Source: a candidate division TA06 bacterium 32_111 (GTDB taxonomy: Bacteria > Hydrothermota > 32-111). From it: a stretch of DNA of 64,000 nucleotides. The stretch is from the NCBI GenBank assembly GCA_001508335.1, contig LGFX01000004.1, positions 139,654 to 203,653 on the forward strand. Reading direction: 5' to 3'. Positions 16,372 through 24,836 of the stretch are shown here, piece after piece; the stretch's first letter is position 1, and each line of letters opens with the position of its first letter. The notes under the pieces were generated by a model that was given only the letters and a program-made list of their open reading frames with translations, was not told the origin of the DNA and did no database searches. The translations under genes and the position numbers were made by a program.

Positions 16372-17232
16372 ATGAAAAAATTTTTTGTTATTTTATCTGT
16401 CATTATAGTTTTAGTGATACTTGTTCTATTTTCAAAAATGAGAAATAAACCTATTAAGACTGAAGAGATTGTTAGAACGGTTTCCTATGAAATTGTAAAT
16501 AAGGGAGAAATAAAAATATATCAAGATTTTTATGGAAAGATAGAAGGATACAAACAGACAGAGATTTTTCCAGATGTTCCCGGAAGATTTTTGGAGTACA
16601 AGGTTTCAGAGGGTGATTATGTAAAGAAAGATCAGGTTGTTGCGGAACTTGACAGGTCTATACCTGGAGTTTCATTTGAAAAAGCGAAAGTGGTCTCTCC
16701 TGTGGATGGCACGGTTTATGAACTATCTTTAAACAAAGGAGATTTTGTTACAAATCAAACCCCTGTTTGTATGATAGTTGATGATGCAAAAAAGATAGCC
16801 AAGGTAACCGTATCTTCAGAAATTCTTGGAATGATAAAAAATGGCACTTTAGCTTTTGTTGAAGTTGATGAACAGAAGTTTGATGGAAGAGTTGTTAGAG
16901 TTTCGAAGTATCCAAACAACTATACTAACCTTGGAAGCGTCGATGTTTTGTTTTATGGTAAGGGGAACCTTATAAATAAGGGGTGTACAGTTAAGATACT
17001 GCTTGAGCGTAAAGAGAATGTCCTTCTTGTTCCTTTCGAATCTTTGAAAAACGAACAGGAAAAAGAGTATCTTTTTATTATGAAGGAGGGAGTTGCAAAG
17101 AGGATCGATGTAAAAACAGGTTTAAAAAATGAATTTTTGGTTGAAGTAATTTCAGGTCTGAACGAAGGTGATACTGTTATCACTGTTGGTTCAGATATGG
17201 TTAAAAATGGTCAAAAGATAAAGGTTAGGTGA
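16372..17232 (+). CDS. RND efflux periplasmic adaptor (membrane fusion protein), short form
   Basis: 286 residues from ATG 16372, chosen because AAGGAGG (16360-16366) is 5 nt upstream; a TTG at 16348 has no such site. One N-terminal membrane anchor (~4-20). The lipoyl-like halves (F-P-D-V-P-G-R..., V-V-A-E-L-D and V-S-P-V-D-G-T-V...) are separated by only about 12 residues, so the alpha-helical hairpin of AcrA-type adaptors is missing. A beta-barrel and membrane-proximal domain follow (G-L-N-E-G-D-T-V-I). It links the RND pump to TolC. The missing hairpin is unusual but seen in some short adaptors. Confidence 0.88.
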   Translation: MKKFFVILSVIIVLVILVLFSKMRNKPIKTEEIVRTVSYEIVNKGEIKIYQDFYGKIEGYKQTEIFPDVPGRFLEYKVSEGDYVKKDQVVAELDRSIPGVSFEKAKVVSPVDGTVYELSLNKGDFVTNQTPVCMIVDDAKKIAKVTVSSEILGMIKNGTLAFVEVDEQKFDGRVVRVSKYPNNYTNLGSVDVLFYGKGNLINKGCTVKILLERKENVLLVPFESLKNEQEKEYLFIMKEGVAKRIDVKTGLKNEFLVEVISGLNEGDTVITVGSDMVKNGQKIKVR

Positions 17233-17234
17233 TT

Positions 17235-20200
17235 ATGGTTAAGTTATCAATAAAAAGACCAATACTTATCGTCGTAATTTTTATAATAGTACTCATATTT
17301 GGATTTCTCTCGTTCAAAAATCTTTCTCTTGAGTTGCTACCTAACATTGAACTCCCACAGATTTCCGTTATAACAGTTTACCCTGGAGCATCGAGTGTTG
17401 ATGTTGAAGAACAGATAACAAAAAAAATAGAATCGGCACTTTCGATGGTCCCCGATGTTACAGAGATTAATTCAAGTTCAATGGAATCAGTTTCATTTGT
17501 TACAATCACTTTTAACTGGGGTAAAAATCTTGATGCTGCTGCGAACGATATAAGAACGCAGATTGAACTTATCAAAAGTTCTTTACCTGAAGATGCTCAA
17601 ACCCCAACGGTTTTTAAATTTTCAACATCGATGATCCCTGTTGCTACGGTTGCAATAATTTTTGAAAATGAGGGTGATGTTGCAAAAATGTATGATTTTA
17701 CTGAGAAGTTTGTTCTCGATAAAATAAGACAGATAGAGGGAGTTGGTGCAGTATCAATAACTTCTTCAAGTAAAAAAAAGGTAAATGTGAAAGTCAGAAT
17801 TCCCGATATGATAAAATATAACATCTCTCTTTCACAGATAAATTCGATGATTTCAGCGAACAACCTGAATATACCTTTGGGAGAGATAAGACAGGGAATA
17901 AAGAGTTATTCAACAAGATTACCGGGTGAATACAGATCTGTTGATGAAATTTCAAAAACTGTAGTTGGTTATTCAGGTAGAAATCCTGTCTACCTTTACA
18001 ATGTCGCAGATATAGATTTCTCACAGGGTGAGATAGAAGGTGTTGCTAAAATAAACAGTAAAGAGGGAATTGTTGTAGTTATTCAAAAACAGTCAAACGC
18101 TAACACTGTTAAAATTGTAAATGAGTTGAACAAAAAGTTGGGTCAAATCAAAGATATGTATCCTCAGGGAACTGAAGTTAAAGTTGTTTTCGACACTTCA
18201 AAACAGATAACAAACTCCATATCTAACCTTTCATCAACGATACTTTACGCTTTTATATTTGTTGTTATAATAGTATTCTTATTTTTAAGAAATTTAACTG
18301 GAAGTTTAATAATATCACTCACTCTACCATTTTCACTTATATTTGGGATAATATATCTTTACCTTTCAAATTCAACTCTGAACATTATCTCTTTGGCTTC
18401 ACTTTCCATAGCACTTGGAATGGTTGTTGATAATTCAATAGTTGTTCTTGAAAACATTTATAGACATAAGAATGAAGAAAAAAAAGAAATAAAAAAAGCT
18501 GCATTGGATGGAACAAATGAGGTTATAGGAGCTATTTTTGCTTCAACTTTAACAACTATCGCAATATTCGTTCCATTACTTTTTATTGAAGGTTTTACTT
18601 CCTTTCTTTTCAAACAACTCGCTTATACAGTTTCTGTTGTCCTTTTCGCTTCACTTTTCATCTCTGTCACTCTAACACCTATGCTGAGTTCGAAACTTTT
18701 AAAATTTAAGGAAAGGTTCCTTGAAAATTTTCACAATTTGACTGAAAAATGGTTCAGCGATTTTGAACAGTTATATTCCAACTTTTTATCCTACTCTATG
18801 AACAACAAAAAATTTGTGATACTTACCGTTGTTATAATATTTGTTGGTGTTCTTTTCTTACTACCATCTATAAAAACTGAATTCTTCTCATCTTTCGGAG
18901 GTGGAAGGATAAGGGGAACTGTCGACCTTACACCAGGTTTAAGGATTGAGGTTACAGATAGTGTTATGACTGATATAGGAAAAAAGATAAAAAACGAATA
19001 CCCAGATGTTGAAAATTTCGTTTTTTATGCAGGTGGAAGTGGAACGAGAATGTTTGGTGGGTCAAGTCAGTATTCATCAACTGTTATTATTGCATTCAAG
19101 GATGGTCTTTCTATAAAGGAGGTTCAAAAGAATCTTTCGTCTATAAGAAAATTTATACAGAGTTATCCTGAAGTTAAAAGTGTGGAGATGAATTCAAATT
19201 TCGCAGCAGGTTTTTCAAACCAGAAGCAGATAGCTGTAGAAATATATGGTGAGGATATTGGAAAAACTTTTCAACTCGCAAAAGAACTGAAAAAGATGAT
19301 CGAAAACGATGGAAGTTTTGTTGATATTTCGATATCAAGAGAGGAGGAGGTGGATGATATATCAATTATACCCAAAAAGGATAATGCAACCATTTTCGGT
19401 ATGAACAACTATTACCTCATGCTGAGTTTAAGGAACGGGATAAATGGAAACGTACCATCAGTTTTTAGAAAGGATGGCTTCGAGTACGATATAAATGTTT
19501 CCTTTGATAAAAAATATTTAAGGAGTATAAATGATCTTAAATCTTTACCTGTTACAACACCAGCAAATTACAATGTTCCACTCTCTTCTGTTGCCACAGT
19601 TAAAATGACAAAACAACCACCAACAATAGAAAGAAAGAATAGAACAAGATTTATAAGTGTTCAGGCAAACCTAAACAATATATCACTTTCCGAAGGGAAC
19701 AGAAAAGTTAAGAGTATGATCTCCCAACTTGTTATTCCTCAGGATATAACTATTGTAAACAGTGGTGATGTTAAGAGTCAGAATGAATCCTTCAGGGATC
19801 TTTCAATAGCGATACTTATAGGAATAGTACTCGTTTTTCTCGTTATGGCTGCACAGTTCGAATCTTTTATTGATCCATTCATAATATTTTTCTCTATTCC
19901 TTTCGCTTTCAGTGGAACAATACTTGCACTTTTTATAACTAAGACTACATTGTCAATAATGGGTTTCGTAGGTATGCTTATGCTTGTAGGAATAGTTGTA
20001 AACAACGCAATAGTTCTTGTAAGTTACATGAACCAACTTAGAGAGAATGGAATCCAGTTGTGTGATGCTGTTGCTCTTGCTGGAAAGAGGAGATTGAGAC
20101 CTGTTCTTATGACAACCTTCACAACTATTTTTGCTTTACTCCCGCTCGCTTTGAGTACGAAAGAGGGAGCAGAAATGTGGAGATCTCTTGGAATAGTTGT

Positions 20201-20303
20201 TATAGGTGGACTCTCCTTCTCAACAGTTGTTACCTTGATTCTTATCCCGGTTCTTTATGCTATTTTTGAAATAAAGATAAAAAGATCAAAATGTGACGTA
20301 TAG
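17235..20303 (+). CDS. RND multidrug efflux transporter (HAE/AcrB family)
   Basis: 1,022 residues from ATG 17235 (GTG 17229 is an alternative). AAGG at 17221-17224 favours the ATG. Twelve transmembrane helices in two repeats, each followed by a large periplasmic porter/docking domain. TM4 carries G-M-V-V-D-N-S-I-V-V; one proton-relay Asp is present and the second AcrB Asp is replaced by Asn. TM10-11 show V-G-I-V-V-N-N-A-I-V-L-V. Proton-driven export of hydrophobic compounds through the TolC duct is expected. It is the last gene of the tetR operon. Confidence 0.93.
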   Translation: MVKLSIKRPILIVVIFIIVLIFGFLSFKNLSLELLPNIELPQISVITVYPGASSVDVEEQITKKIESALSMVPDVTEINSSSMESVSFVTITFNWGKNLDAAANDIRTQIELIKSSLPEDAQTPTVFKFSTSMIPVATVAIIFENEGDVAKMYDFTEKFVLDKIRQIEGVGAVSITSSSKKKVNVKVRIPDMIKYNISLSQINSMISANNLNIPLGEIRQGIKSYSTRLPGEYRSVDEISKTVVGYSGRNPVYLYNVADIDFSQGEIEGVAKINSKEGIVVVIQKQSNANTVKIVNELNKKLGQIKDMYPQGTEVKVVFDTSKQITNSISNLSSTILYAFIFVVIIVFLFLRNLTGSLIISLTLPFSLIFGIIYLYLSNSTLNIISLASLSIALGMVVDNSIVVLENIYRHKNEEKKEIKKAALDGTNEVIGAIFASTLTTIAIFVPLLFIEGFTSFLFKQLAYTVSVVLFASLFISVTLTPMLSSKLLKFKERFLENFHNLTEKWFSDFEQLYSNFLSYSMNNKKFVILTVVIIFVGVLFLLPSIKTEFFSSFGGGRIRGTVDLTPGLRIEVTDSVMTDIGKKIKNEYPDVENFVFYAGGSGTRMFGGSSQYSSTVIIAFKDGLSIKEVQKNLSSIRKFIQSYPEVKSVEMNSNFAAGFSNQKQIAVEIYGEDIGKTFQLAKELKKMIENDGSFVDISISREEEVDDISIIPKKDNATIFGMNNYYLMLSLRNGINGNVPSVFRKDGFEYDINVSFDKKYLRSINDLKSLPVTTPANYNVPLSSVATVKMTKQPPTIERKNRTRFISVQANLNNISLSEGNRKVKSMISQLVIPQDITIVNSGDVKSQNESFRDLSIAILIGIVLVFLVMAAQFESFIDPFIIFFSIPFAFSGTILALFITKTTLSIMGFVGMLMLVGIVVNNAIVLVSYMNQLRENGIQLCDAVALAGKRRLRPVLMTTFTTIFALLPLALSTKEGAEMWRSLGIVVIGGLSFSTVVTLILIPVLYAIFEIKIKRSKCDV

Positions 20304-20314
20304 ACGTATAACTG

Positions 20315-20344
20315 TTGACATTTAAAATTTTAAGTATTTAATAA
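20315..20344 (+). promoter_or_regulatory. Promoter of the thiamine operon
   Basis: TTGACA (20315-20320) with TAATAA (20339-20344) at 18 bp, just after the RND stop codon and 5 nt before the riboswitch aptamer. A tandem GACGTATA duplication (20295-20310) sits immediately upstream. Confidence 0.55.
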
Positions 20345-20348
20345 TATT

Positions 20349-20432
20349 AGGGGAGCTGCTGTTAGCGGCTGAGAAAACGGTGTAACCGTTGACCCTTTGA
20401 ACCTGATGCAGGTAATTCTGCCGTAGGGAATC
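20349..20432 (+). promoter_or_regulatory. TPP riboswitch (THI box) aptamer
   Basis: Contains the conserved elements in order: GGGGAGC, GCTGAGA, GACCCTTTGAACCTGAT, GCAGGTAATTCTGCCGTAGGGAA. These are the pyrimidine- and pyrophosphate-sensing arms of the TPP aptamer. It precedes thi4-thiD2/thiE-thiC, matching known TPP control of thiamine genes. Confidence 0.97.
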
Positions 20433-20439
20433 TAAAAAG

Positions 20440-20466
20440 ATCAGGTTCAAAAAACCTGATTTTTTT
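20440..20466 (+). terminator. TPP-riboswitch intrinsic terminator
   Basis: Hairpin ATCAGGTT-CAAAA-AACCTGAT followed by six or more T. Its left arm with loop (20440-20451) is a perfect 12-nt complement of the aptamer core segment at 20396-20407. Without TPP that pairing can act as the antiterminator; with TPP the aptamer holds its segment and the terminator forms. Confidence 0.93.
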
Positions 20467-20482
20467 ATTTTAAGGAGGTTTT

Positions 20483-21262
20483 ATGTTAGAGGATCAAAAA
20501 ATAAGTGAACTGATAGTAAAAAATTATTTTGAAAAGTTGAAAGTTAACCTTTCTTTGGATGTTGCTATAGTTGGTGGAGGTCCATCAGGTCTTGTAGCTG
20601 GATACCATCTTGCTAAAGATGGTTTTAAAGTTGCTCTTTTTGAAACAAAACTTGCACCTGGTGGAGGTATGTGGGGAGGAGGAATGATGTTCAATGAAAT
20701 AGTGGTTCAGAAGGAATCTCTGGATGTGCTAAAAGATTTTGATGTTGATATTAAAGATGAGGGAAACGGTTACTTTCTTATAGATTCGGTTCAAATAACT
20801 TCATCCCTTATCTATAAAAGTAGTAAGGCTGGAGTAAAAATATTCAATCTTATAAAGGTTGTTGATGTAGTTTTAAAGGATAATTCTGTTTGTGGTGTTG
20901 TTATAAATTGGACTCCAGTTGAATATATGTCTTTACATGTTGATCCGTTGACAGTTGTATCAAAAAAGGTTTTGGATGCAACAGGACATCCTGCAGAGAT
21001 AGCATCGATACTTGTTAAGAAAGCGAATGTTAAACTTAACACTCCATCTGGAAAGATAGAAGGTGAAAAACCTATGAACGCAGAACTTGGTGAAATGGAA
21101 ACCGTTGAAAACACTAAAGAGATTTTTAAGAACTTTTATGTTTCAGGTATGGCTGCTAATGGAGTTTTTGGTGGATTCAGAATGGGCCCGATATTCGGTG
21201 GGATGTTACTTTCAGGTTACAAATCTTACAAACTGATAAAGGAGGATTTACGGAAAGAATAA
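20483..21262 (+). CDS. thi4: Thi4-type thiazole synthase, sulfide-dependent (His) form
   Basis: 259 residues. Rossmann FAD/NAD site V-G-G-G-P-S-G (30-36), then A-P-G-G-G-M-W-G-G-G. It makes the thiazole phosphate moiety of thiamine from NAD and glycine. In yeast Thi4 the sulfur-donating Cys precedes M-D-P; here the equivalent is His152 in L-H-V-D-P, as in archaeal Thi4 enzymes that use free sulfide with iron and turn over catalytically. C-terminal G-M-A-A-N-G-V-F-G-G and R-M-G-P-I-F-G-G-M-L motifs are intact. Start ATG with AAGGAGG 4 nt upstream. First gene behind the TPP riboswitch; it overlaps the next gene by 13 nt. Confidence 0.95.
   Translation: MLEDQKISELIVKNYFEKLKVNLSLDVAIVGGGPSGLVAGYHLAKDGFKVALFETKLAPGGGMWGGGMMFNEIVVQKESLDVLKDFDVDIKDEGNGYFLIDSVQITSSLIYKSSKAGVKIFNLIKVVDVVLKDNSVCGVVINWTPVEYMSLHVDPLTVVSKKVLDATGHPAEIASILVKKANVKLNTPSGKIEGEKPMNAELGEMETVENTKEIFKNFYVSGMAANGVFGGFRMGPIFGGMLLSGYKSYKLIKEDLRKE
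21239..21252 (+). promoter_or_regulatory. Ribosome binding site and probable ACG start codon
   Basis: AAGGAGG (21239-21245) is followed after 4 nt by ACG (21250-21252). thi4 has the same AAGGAGG-4 nt-ATG layout. The domain homology of the downstream protein begins exactly here and no ATG, GTG or TTG is in frame before 21355. Confidence 0.6.
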
Positions 21263-22284
21263 TAGATGTTAATTTAAACAGGTTCTCAGAAGGTTTAAGG
21301 CTGATAGAGGATTTTATCAGATTTGAAAATTATGATGAAAAGATTTTAAAAGATATGAGAAATGTTAGGACAAGATTTTACAATTTAAGAAAAAAGATCA
21401 ACAGTGAAATAGTAATAAAAAGGGATTCAGATAATGATCCTGGAAAAGATTACATTTACGATAAGAATGAGAGAAAAAATTTTGAGGATATTTTGAGATC
21501 ATCTTTCGGAAGGTGTGAAGAATCTGCGAGAGTTCTTGAAGAGATTTTTAAAATAAAGGAGTTAAGGATTTCAAAGGATTTTAAAGATATAAGGTTTAAA
21601 CTTTACACCTTGGAGAAAAAGGTTTTGAAAAAATTTTATAAAAAAACTTTTCCTGAAGGTTTTGGATTGTACCTCATAATGACAGAACCGGTTGTAGGTT
21701 ATGAAAAATTAAGTGAAATAGCTGTAAGAAATAGAGTAAAAGTTATTCAACTTAGGGATAAAAAACTCTCTGATAAAAAAATCCTTGATATCGCAAAAAG
21801 GATAAAAAGTATAACCAAAAATAGTGAAACTCTTTTTATAGTTGATGATAGAGTAGATATAACTATTCTTTCAGATGCCGATGGTGTTCATGTTGGACAA
21901 ACAGATATCCTTGTTAAAGATGTAAGAAAATTTTCTGAGAGTATAATTATAGGTAAATCAACACATTCTATTTTACAACTGAAAAAAGCGATTAAAGAGG
22001 ATCCAGATTATGTTGGAATAGGTCCTATATACCCAACAAATTCAAAAGTTGTAAAGGATAGAGTTTTAGGTCTTAAAAAAGCGAAAAGGATGTATGAGAT
22101 TTCGCAAATCCCATCTGTCGGAATAGGTGGAATAAAACCGGATACCCTTTTTACGGTTTTAAATCTGGGATTTAAAAATTATGCTGTTTTATCCTATATA
22201 AATGAAAGTAACAATCCATCAAAAAGAATAAAAGAGTTTTTTGATCTTGAAAGGAGTTATTATGAAAAATATGAAATTTCATAA
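21250..22284 (+). CDS. thiE: ThiD2-ThiE fusion: HMP-phosphate kinase and thiamine-phosphate synthase
   Basis: 344 residues if begun at ACG 21250. The N-terminal ~120 residues match ThiD2 (R-I-I-D-V-N-L-N-R, E-G-L-R-L-I-E-D, then F-G-R-C-E-E-S-A-R-V-L-E-E), a monofunctional HMP-P kinase family often fused to ThiE. Residues ~138-335 are a ThiE barrel (Q-L-R-D-K, V-D-D-R-V-D, G-V-H-V-G-Q-T-D, G-I-G-P-I-Y-P-T), which joins HMP-PP and thiazole phosphate. A start at the first ATG, 21355, would delete the conserved first 35 residues of ThiD2. It overlaps thi4 by 13 nt and thiC by 23 nt. Confidence 0.92.
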   Translation, partial: TERIIDVNLNRFSEGLRLIEDFIRFENYDEKILKDMRNVRTRFYNLRKKINSEIVIKRDSDNDPGKDYIYDKNERKNFEDILRSSFGRCEESARVLEEIFKIKELRISKDFKDIRFKLYTLEKKVLKKFYKKTFPEGFGLYLIMTEPVVGYEKLSEIAVRNRVKVIQLRDKKLSDKKILDIAKRIKSITKNSETLFIVDDRVDITILSDADGVHVGQTDILVKDVRKFSESIIIGKSTHSILQLKKAIKEDPDYVGIGPIYPTNSKVVKDRVLGLKKAKRMYEISQIPSVGIGGIKPDTLFTVLNLGFKNYAVLSYINESNNPSKRIKEFFDLERSYYEKYEIS

Positions 22285-23527
22285 GAATGCCATTAAGGAT
22301 GCATCTTTGAACGATGAAGTTAGTGAAGATTTTATAGTAAAAGGAATTGAAGATGGAACTATAGTTCTTCCTGACAATATAAAAAGGAAAAAGAAAAGAT
22401 ACTATGCTATTGGAAAGAACCTTTCTAAAAAGATAAACGCAAACATAGGTTCATCCCCTATCCATATTGATATTGATGAGGAGGTTTTGAAGATGAAGGT
22501 TGCTGTCGAATATGGAGCACATTCAGTTATGGATCTTTCCCTTGGCAAAAAGATAAAGGTTATAAGAAAAAAGGTTCTTGAAATGTGTCCGGTTATGGTT
22601 GGAACAGTACCAATTTATGAAACAGGTTTTGAACTCTCTTTGAAAAGGAAGGATATAGTAGAGATGAAAATTGAAGATTTTTTAAAAACTGTTGAAGAAC
22701 AGGCTAAAGATGGTGTTGACTTTATGACAATACATGCAGGTGTTACTTTAAACTCTATGGAAAGAACCTTCAAAGAGAAAAGGGTAATGGATGTTGTTTC
22801 AAGGGGTGGTTCGTTTCTGATAGCATGGATGAAATATAACGGAAAAGAATCTCCACTTTACACCTACTATGACAAAATCCTTGATATATTGAAAGAGTAC
22901 AATGTTACGATTTCACTTGGTGATGGGTTAAGGCCTGGCGCTTGTATTGATGGGACAGATAGGGGACAAGTAGAAGAACTGTTGATACTGGGAGAACTTG
23001 TTGATAGAGCGAGGGAAAAAGGTGTTCAGGTCATGGTAGAAGGTCCAGGGCATCTCTACTTACAACATATTCAATCCAACATCGAAGTTATGAAAAGGGT
23101 AACTCATAATGCACCATTCTATGTTTTAGGACCACTGGTAAACGATATTTCGGCAGGATACGATCATATAGTTGGTGCAATAGGTGGAACTTTGGCAGCA
23201 TATTTTGGAGCTGATTTCTTGTGCTATGTAACTCCAGCTGAACATTTAAAACTTCCAGATGTTGATGATGTCAAAGAGGGTGTTCTGGCTTCAAAGATAG
23301 CAGCATTTTCAGCTGATCTCGCTTTAGGAAAAAGTTACGCTTTAAAAAGGAACACGGAGATGTCAAAAGCGAGAAAAAAATTGGATTGGGAAAGGATGGC
23401 GAAACTTTCCATAGATGAAAAGAATTTTAGAGAATGTAGGGAAAAATATAAAATTAAGGATAGCGATGTTTGTTCGATGTGTGGCGAGTTCTGTGCCGTT
23501 AAAAGGTTGAACGAAATAATAGGTTGA
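22262..23527 (+). CDS. thiC: Phosphomethylpyrimidine synthase ThiC
   Basis: 421 residues, the short form without the N-terminal extension of E. coli ThiC. It is a radical-SAM enzyme converting aminoimidazole ribotide to HMP-P. Seen: S-L-G-D-G-L-R-P-G-A, V-E-G-P-G-H, A-G-Y-D-H-I-V-G-A-I-G-G, and the C-terminal iron-sulfur motif C-S-M-C-G-E-F-C (Cx2Cx3C; E. coli-type enzymes have Cx2Cx4C). Start ATG 22262 with AAGGAG 5 nt upstream; a TTG at 22241 would sit before that site. Last gene of the TPP-controlled operon. Oxygen-sensitive chemistry fits an anaerobe. Confidence 0.96.
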   Translation: MKNMKFHKNAIKDASLNDEVSEDFIVKGIEDGTIVLPDNIKRKKKRYYAIGKNLSKKINANIGSSPIHIDIDEEVLKMKVAVEYGAHSVMDLSLGKKIKVIRKKVLEMCPVMVGTVPIYETGFELSLKRKDIVEMKIEDFLKTVEEQAKDGVDFMTIHAGVTLNSMERTFKEKRVMDVVSRGGSFLIAWMKYNGKESPLYTYYDKILDILKEYNVTISLGDGLRPGACIDGTDRGQVEELLILGELVDRAREKGVQVMVEGPGHLYLQHIQSNIEVMKRVTHNAPFYVLGPLVNDISAGYDHIVGAIGGTLAAYFGADFLCYVTPAEHLKLPDVDDVKEGVLASKIAAFSADLALGKSYALKRNTEMSKARKKLDWERMAKLSIDEKNFRECREKYKIKDSDVCSMCGEFCAVKRLNEIIG

Positions 23528-23552
23528 AATTTTTTCTTTTTTTTAATAAAAT
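23524..23552 (+). promoter_or_regulatory. Promoter of the SGNH-domain gene
   Basis: TTGAAA (23524-23529), 17-bp spacer, TAAAAT (23547-23552). The -10 box is 6 nt from a GTG start codon, predicting a leaderless transcript. The -35 overlaps the thiC stop codon. Confidence 0.6.
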
Positions 23553-23558
23553 TTAAAT

Positions 23559-24836
23559 GTGATAAGTAAAGGAAAACTTTTAGAAAAAACTTTCAAAATT
23601 TATATAATTTTTACAGTAATTTTTCTTTCAATAATTTTTAACAGAGATTATATTTTACCTTATTCCTTTACACTTTTAACTTTCTATGTATCTTCCATAT
23701 TTTTGCTTTTTTTGAATATAGATTTTAAAATCTTTCTGTTAACTTTACCTCTCTCCTTTTTTCTTGTCTCAATATTCTTTAGAACACATATTTTTCCTGA
23801 AGTTTTAATAGTTTCTTTTAACAGAACTTTCTATGTGTTAATTTTTTTAATTATGAGAAGGTTCAAATTCGAAATCCCTAAAATTGTAAAAATTGTTTAT
23901 ATTAATGTTATAATACTATTTTTTACATTAGAGTTTGTTTTGAACATTTTTTATATAGTTAAACCTTTAGATATTTTAAAGAGAAAGGATGAACTGTTAA
24001 AATTAAAGCCTTATACTTATTTCAACGGAGAGTTTGTTAACAGGTTCGGTTTTTTAGGAATGGATCTGGATAAACCAAAAGAGAAAAAAAGGATTCTTTT
24101 TGTTGGGGATTCTTTTTGTGTTGGGGTTGTGGATTACAGATACAATTTTATTAAGATGTTCGAGGATTCTTTAGATTGTGAGGTTGTGAATCTTTCCCAA
24201 CCAGGTTTTTCTCCGAAAGATTATTTTAAACTTTTGGAAGAGTATTTTGAAATGGTAAATCCTGATTTAACTTTTGTTGTTATATTTTCGGGGAACGATG
24301 TTACTGAGATATATTACCCTGAAAACAATTACTCTTTTTTCAACCTTAAAATTGTAAATCTTCTCCAAAATCTTTCTTATATTTCAAAAATGGAAAGTAG
24401 GGAAGGGGATCTTTCAGAGAAGAACTTTTTTGAAGTTGAAAAAAGAAGGGCAAGTTTTATTTTGAAAAATGAAAAAAACGAAGGGTGGGAATTTTTTGAA
24501 AAACAATTGGTCAAAATAAAAAAATTTTTCGAAGATAGAAATAAAAAGGTTATCTTTCTCATAATTCCTGACCAGTTTTCGGTTGATAGAGATCTACAAA
24601 AAGAACTTTTTGAAAATAATGTAAAGCCTAAAATTGGATGGGATTATGTTGATAGAAGAATAGAAAAATTTTTAGATGGAAATAACTGTTTAACATATTC
24701 TTTGGTAGATACTTTTAAGATACTTTACGATAATGGAGAAAAACTTTACAGAGAGAAAAATACACATCTAAATGAAAAGGGGAATTATATAGTTTTCAAA
24801 TTTTTAGAGAATAAAATCAAAAAGGAGTATTTATGA
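23559..24836 (+). CDS. Membrane protein with SGNH-hydrolase/acyltransferase-like domain
   Basis: 425 residues. About five hydrophobic helices (~10-140) are followed by an SGNH-like domain: F-V-G-D-S-F (nucleophile Ser block), F-S-G-N-D, and a C-terminal N-T-H-L-N block carrying the catalytic His. Such AlgX/AlgJ-like domains acetylate or deacetylate exported polysaccharides; here it would act on the outer side of the membrane. No Shine-Dalgarno precedes GTG 23559, and the ATG two bases earlier runs straight into a stop, so GTG is the only plausible start; the promoter geometry supports it. Overlaps the next gene by 4 nt. Glycan target unknown. Confidence 0.72.
   Translation: MISKGKLLEKTFKIYIIFTVIFLSIIFNRDYILPYSFTLLTFYVSSIFLLFLNIDFKIFLLTLPLSFFLVSIFFRTHIFPEVLIVSFNRTFYVLIFLIMRRFKFEIPKIVKIVYINVIILFFTLEFVLNIFYIVKPLDILKRKDELLKLKPYTYFNGEFVNRFGFLGMDLDKPKEKKRILFVGDSFCVGVVDYRYNFIKMFEDSLDCEVVNLSQPGFSPKDYFKLLEEYFEMVNPDLTFVVIFSGNDVTEIYYPENNYSFFNLKIVNLLQNLSYISKMESREGDLSEKNFFEVEKRRASFILKNEKNEGWEFFEKQLVKIKKFFEDRNKKVIFLIIPDQFSVDRDLQKELFENNVKPKIGWDYVDRRIEKFLDGNNCLTYSLVDTFKILYDNGEKLYREKNTHLNEKGNYIVFKFLENKIKKEYL

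Noticed and set aside
16348-17240. TTG 16348 and GTG 17229 as starts for the adaptor and RND genes
   Set aside because: ATG 16372 and ATG 17235 have better-placed ribosome binding sites and start the expected signal or membrane segments.
20295-20310. Tandem GACGTATA duplication as an operator or attachment site
   Set aside because: Only two 8-bp copies, overlapping a stop codon, with no integrase or regulator tied to them; chance is likely.
22241-22262. TTG 22241 as the thiC start
   Set aside because: AAGGAG at 22251-22256 is downstream of it and correctly spaced for ATG 22262.
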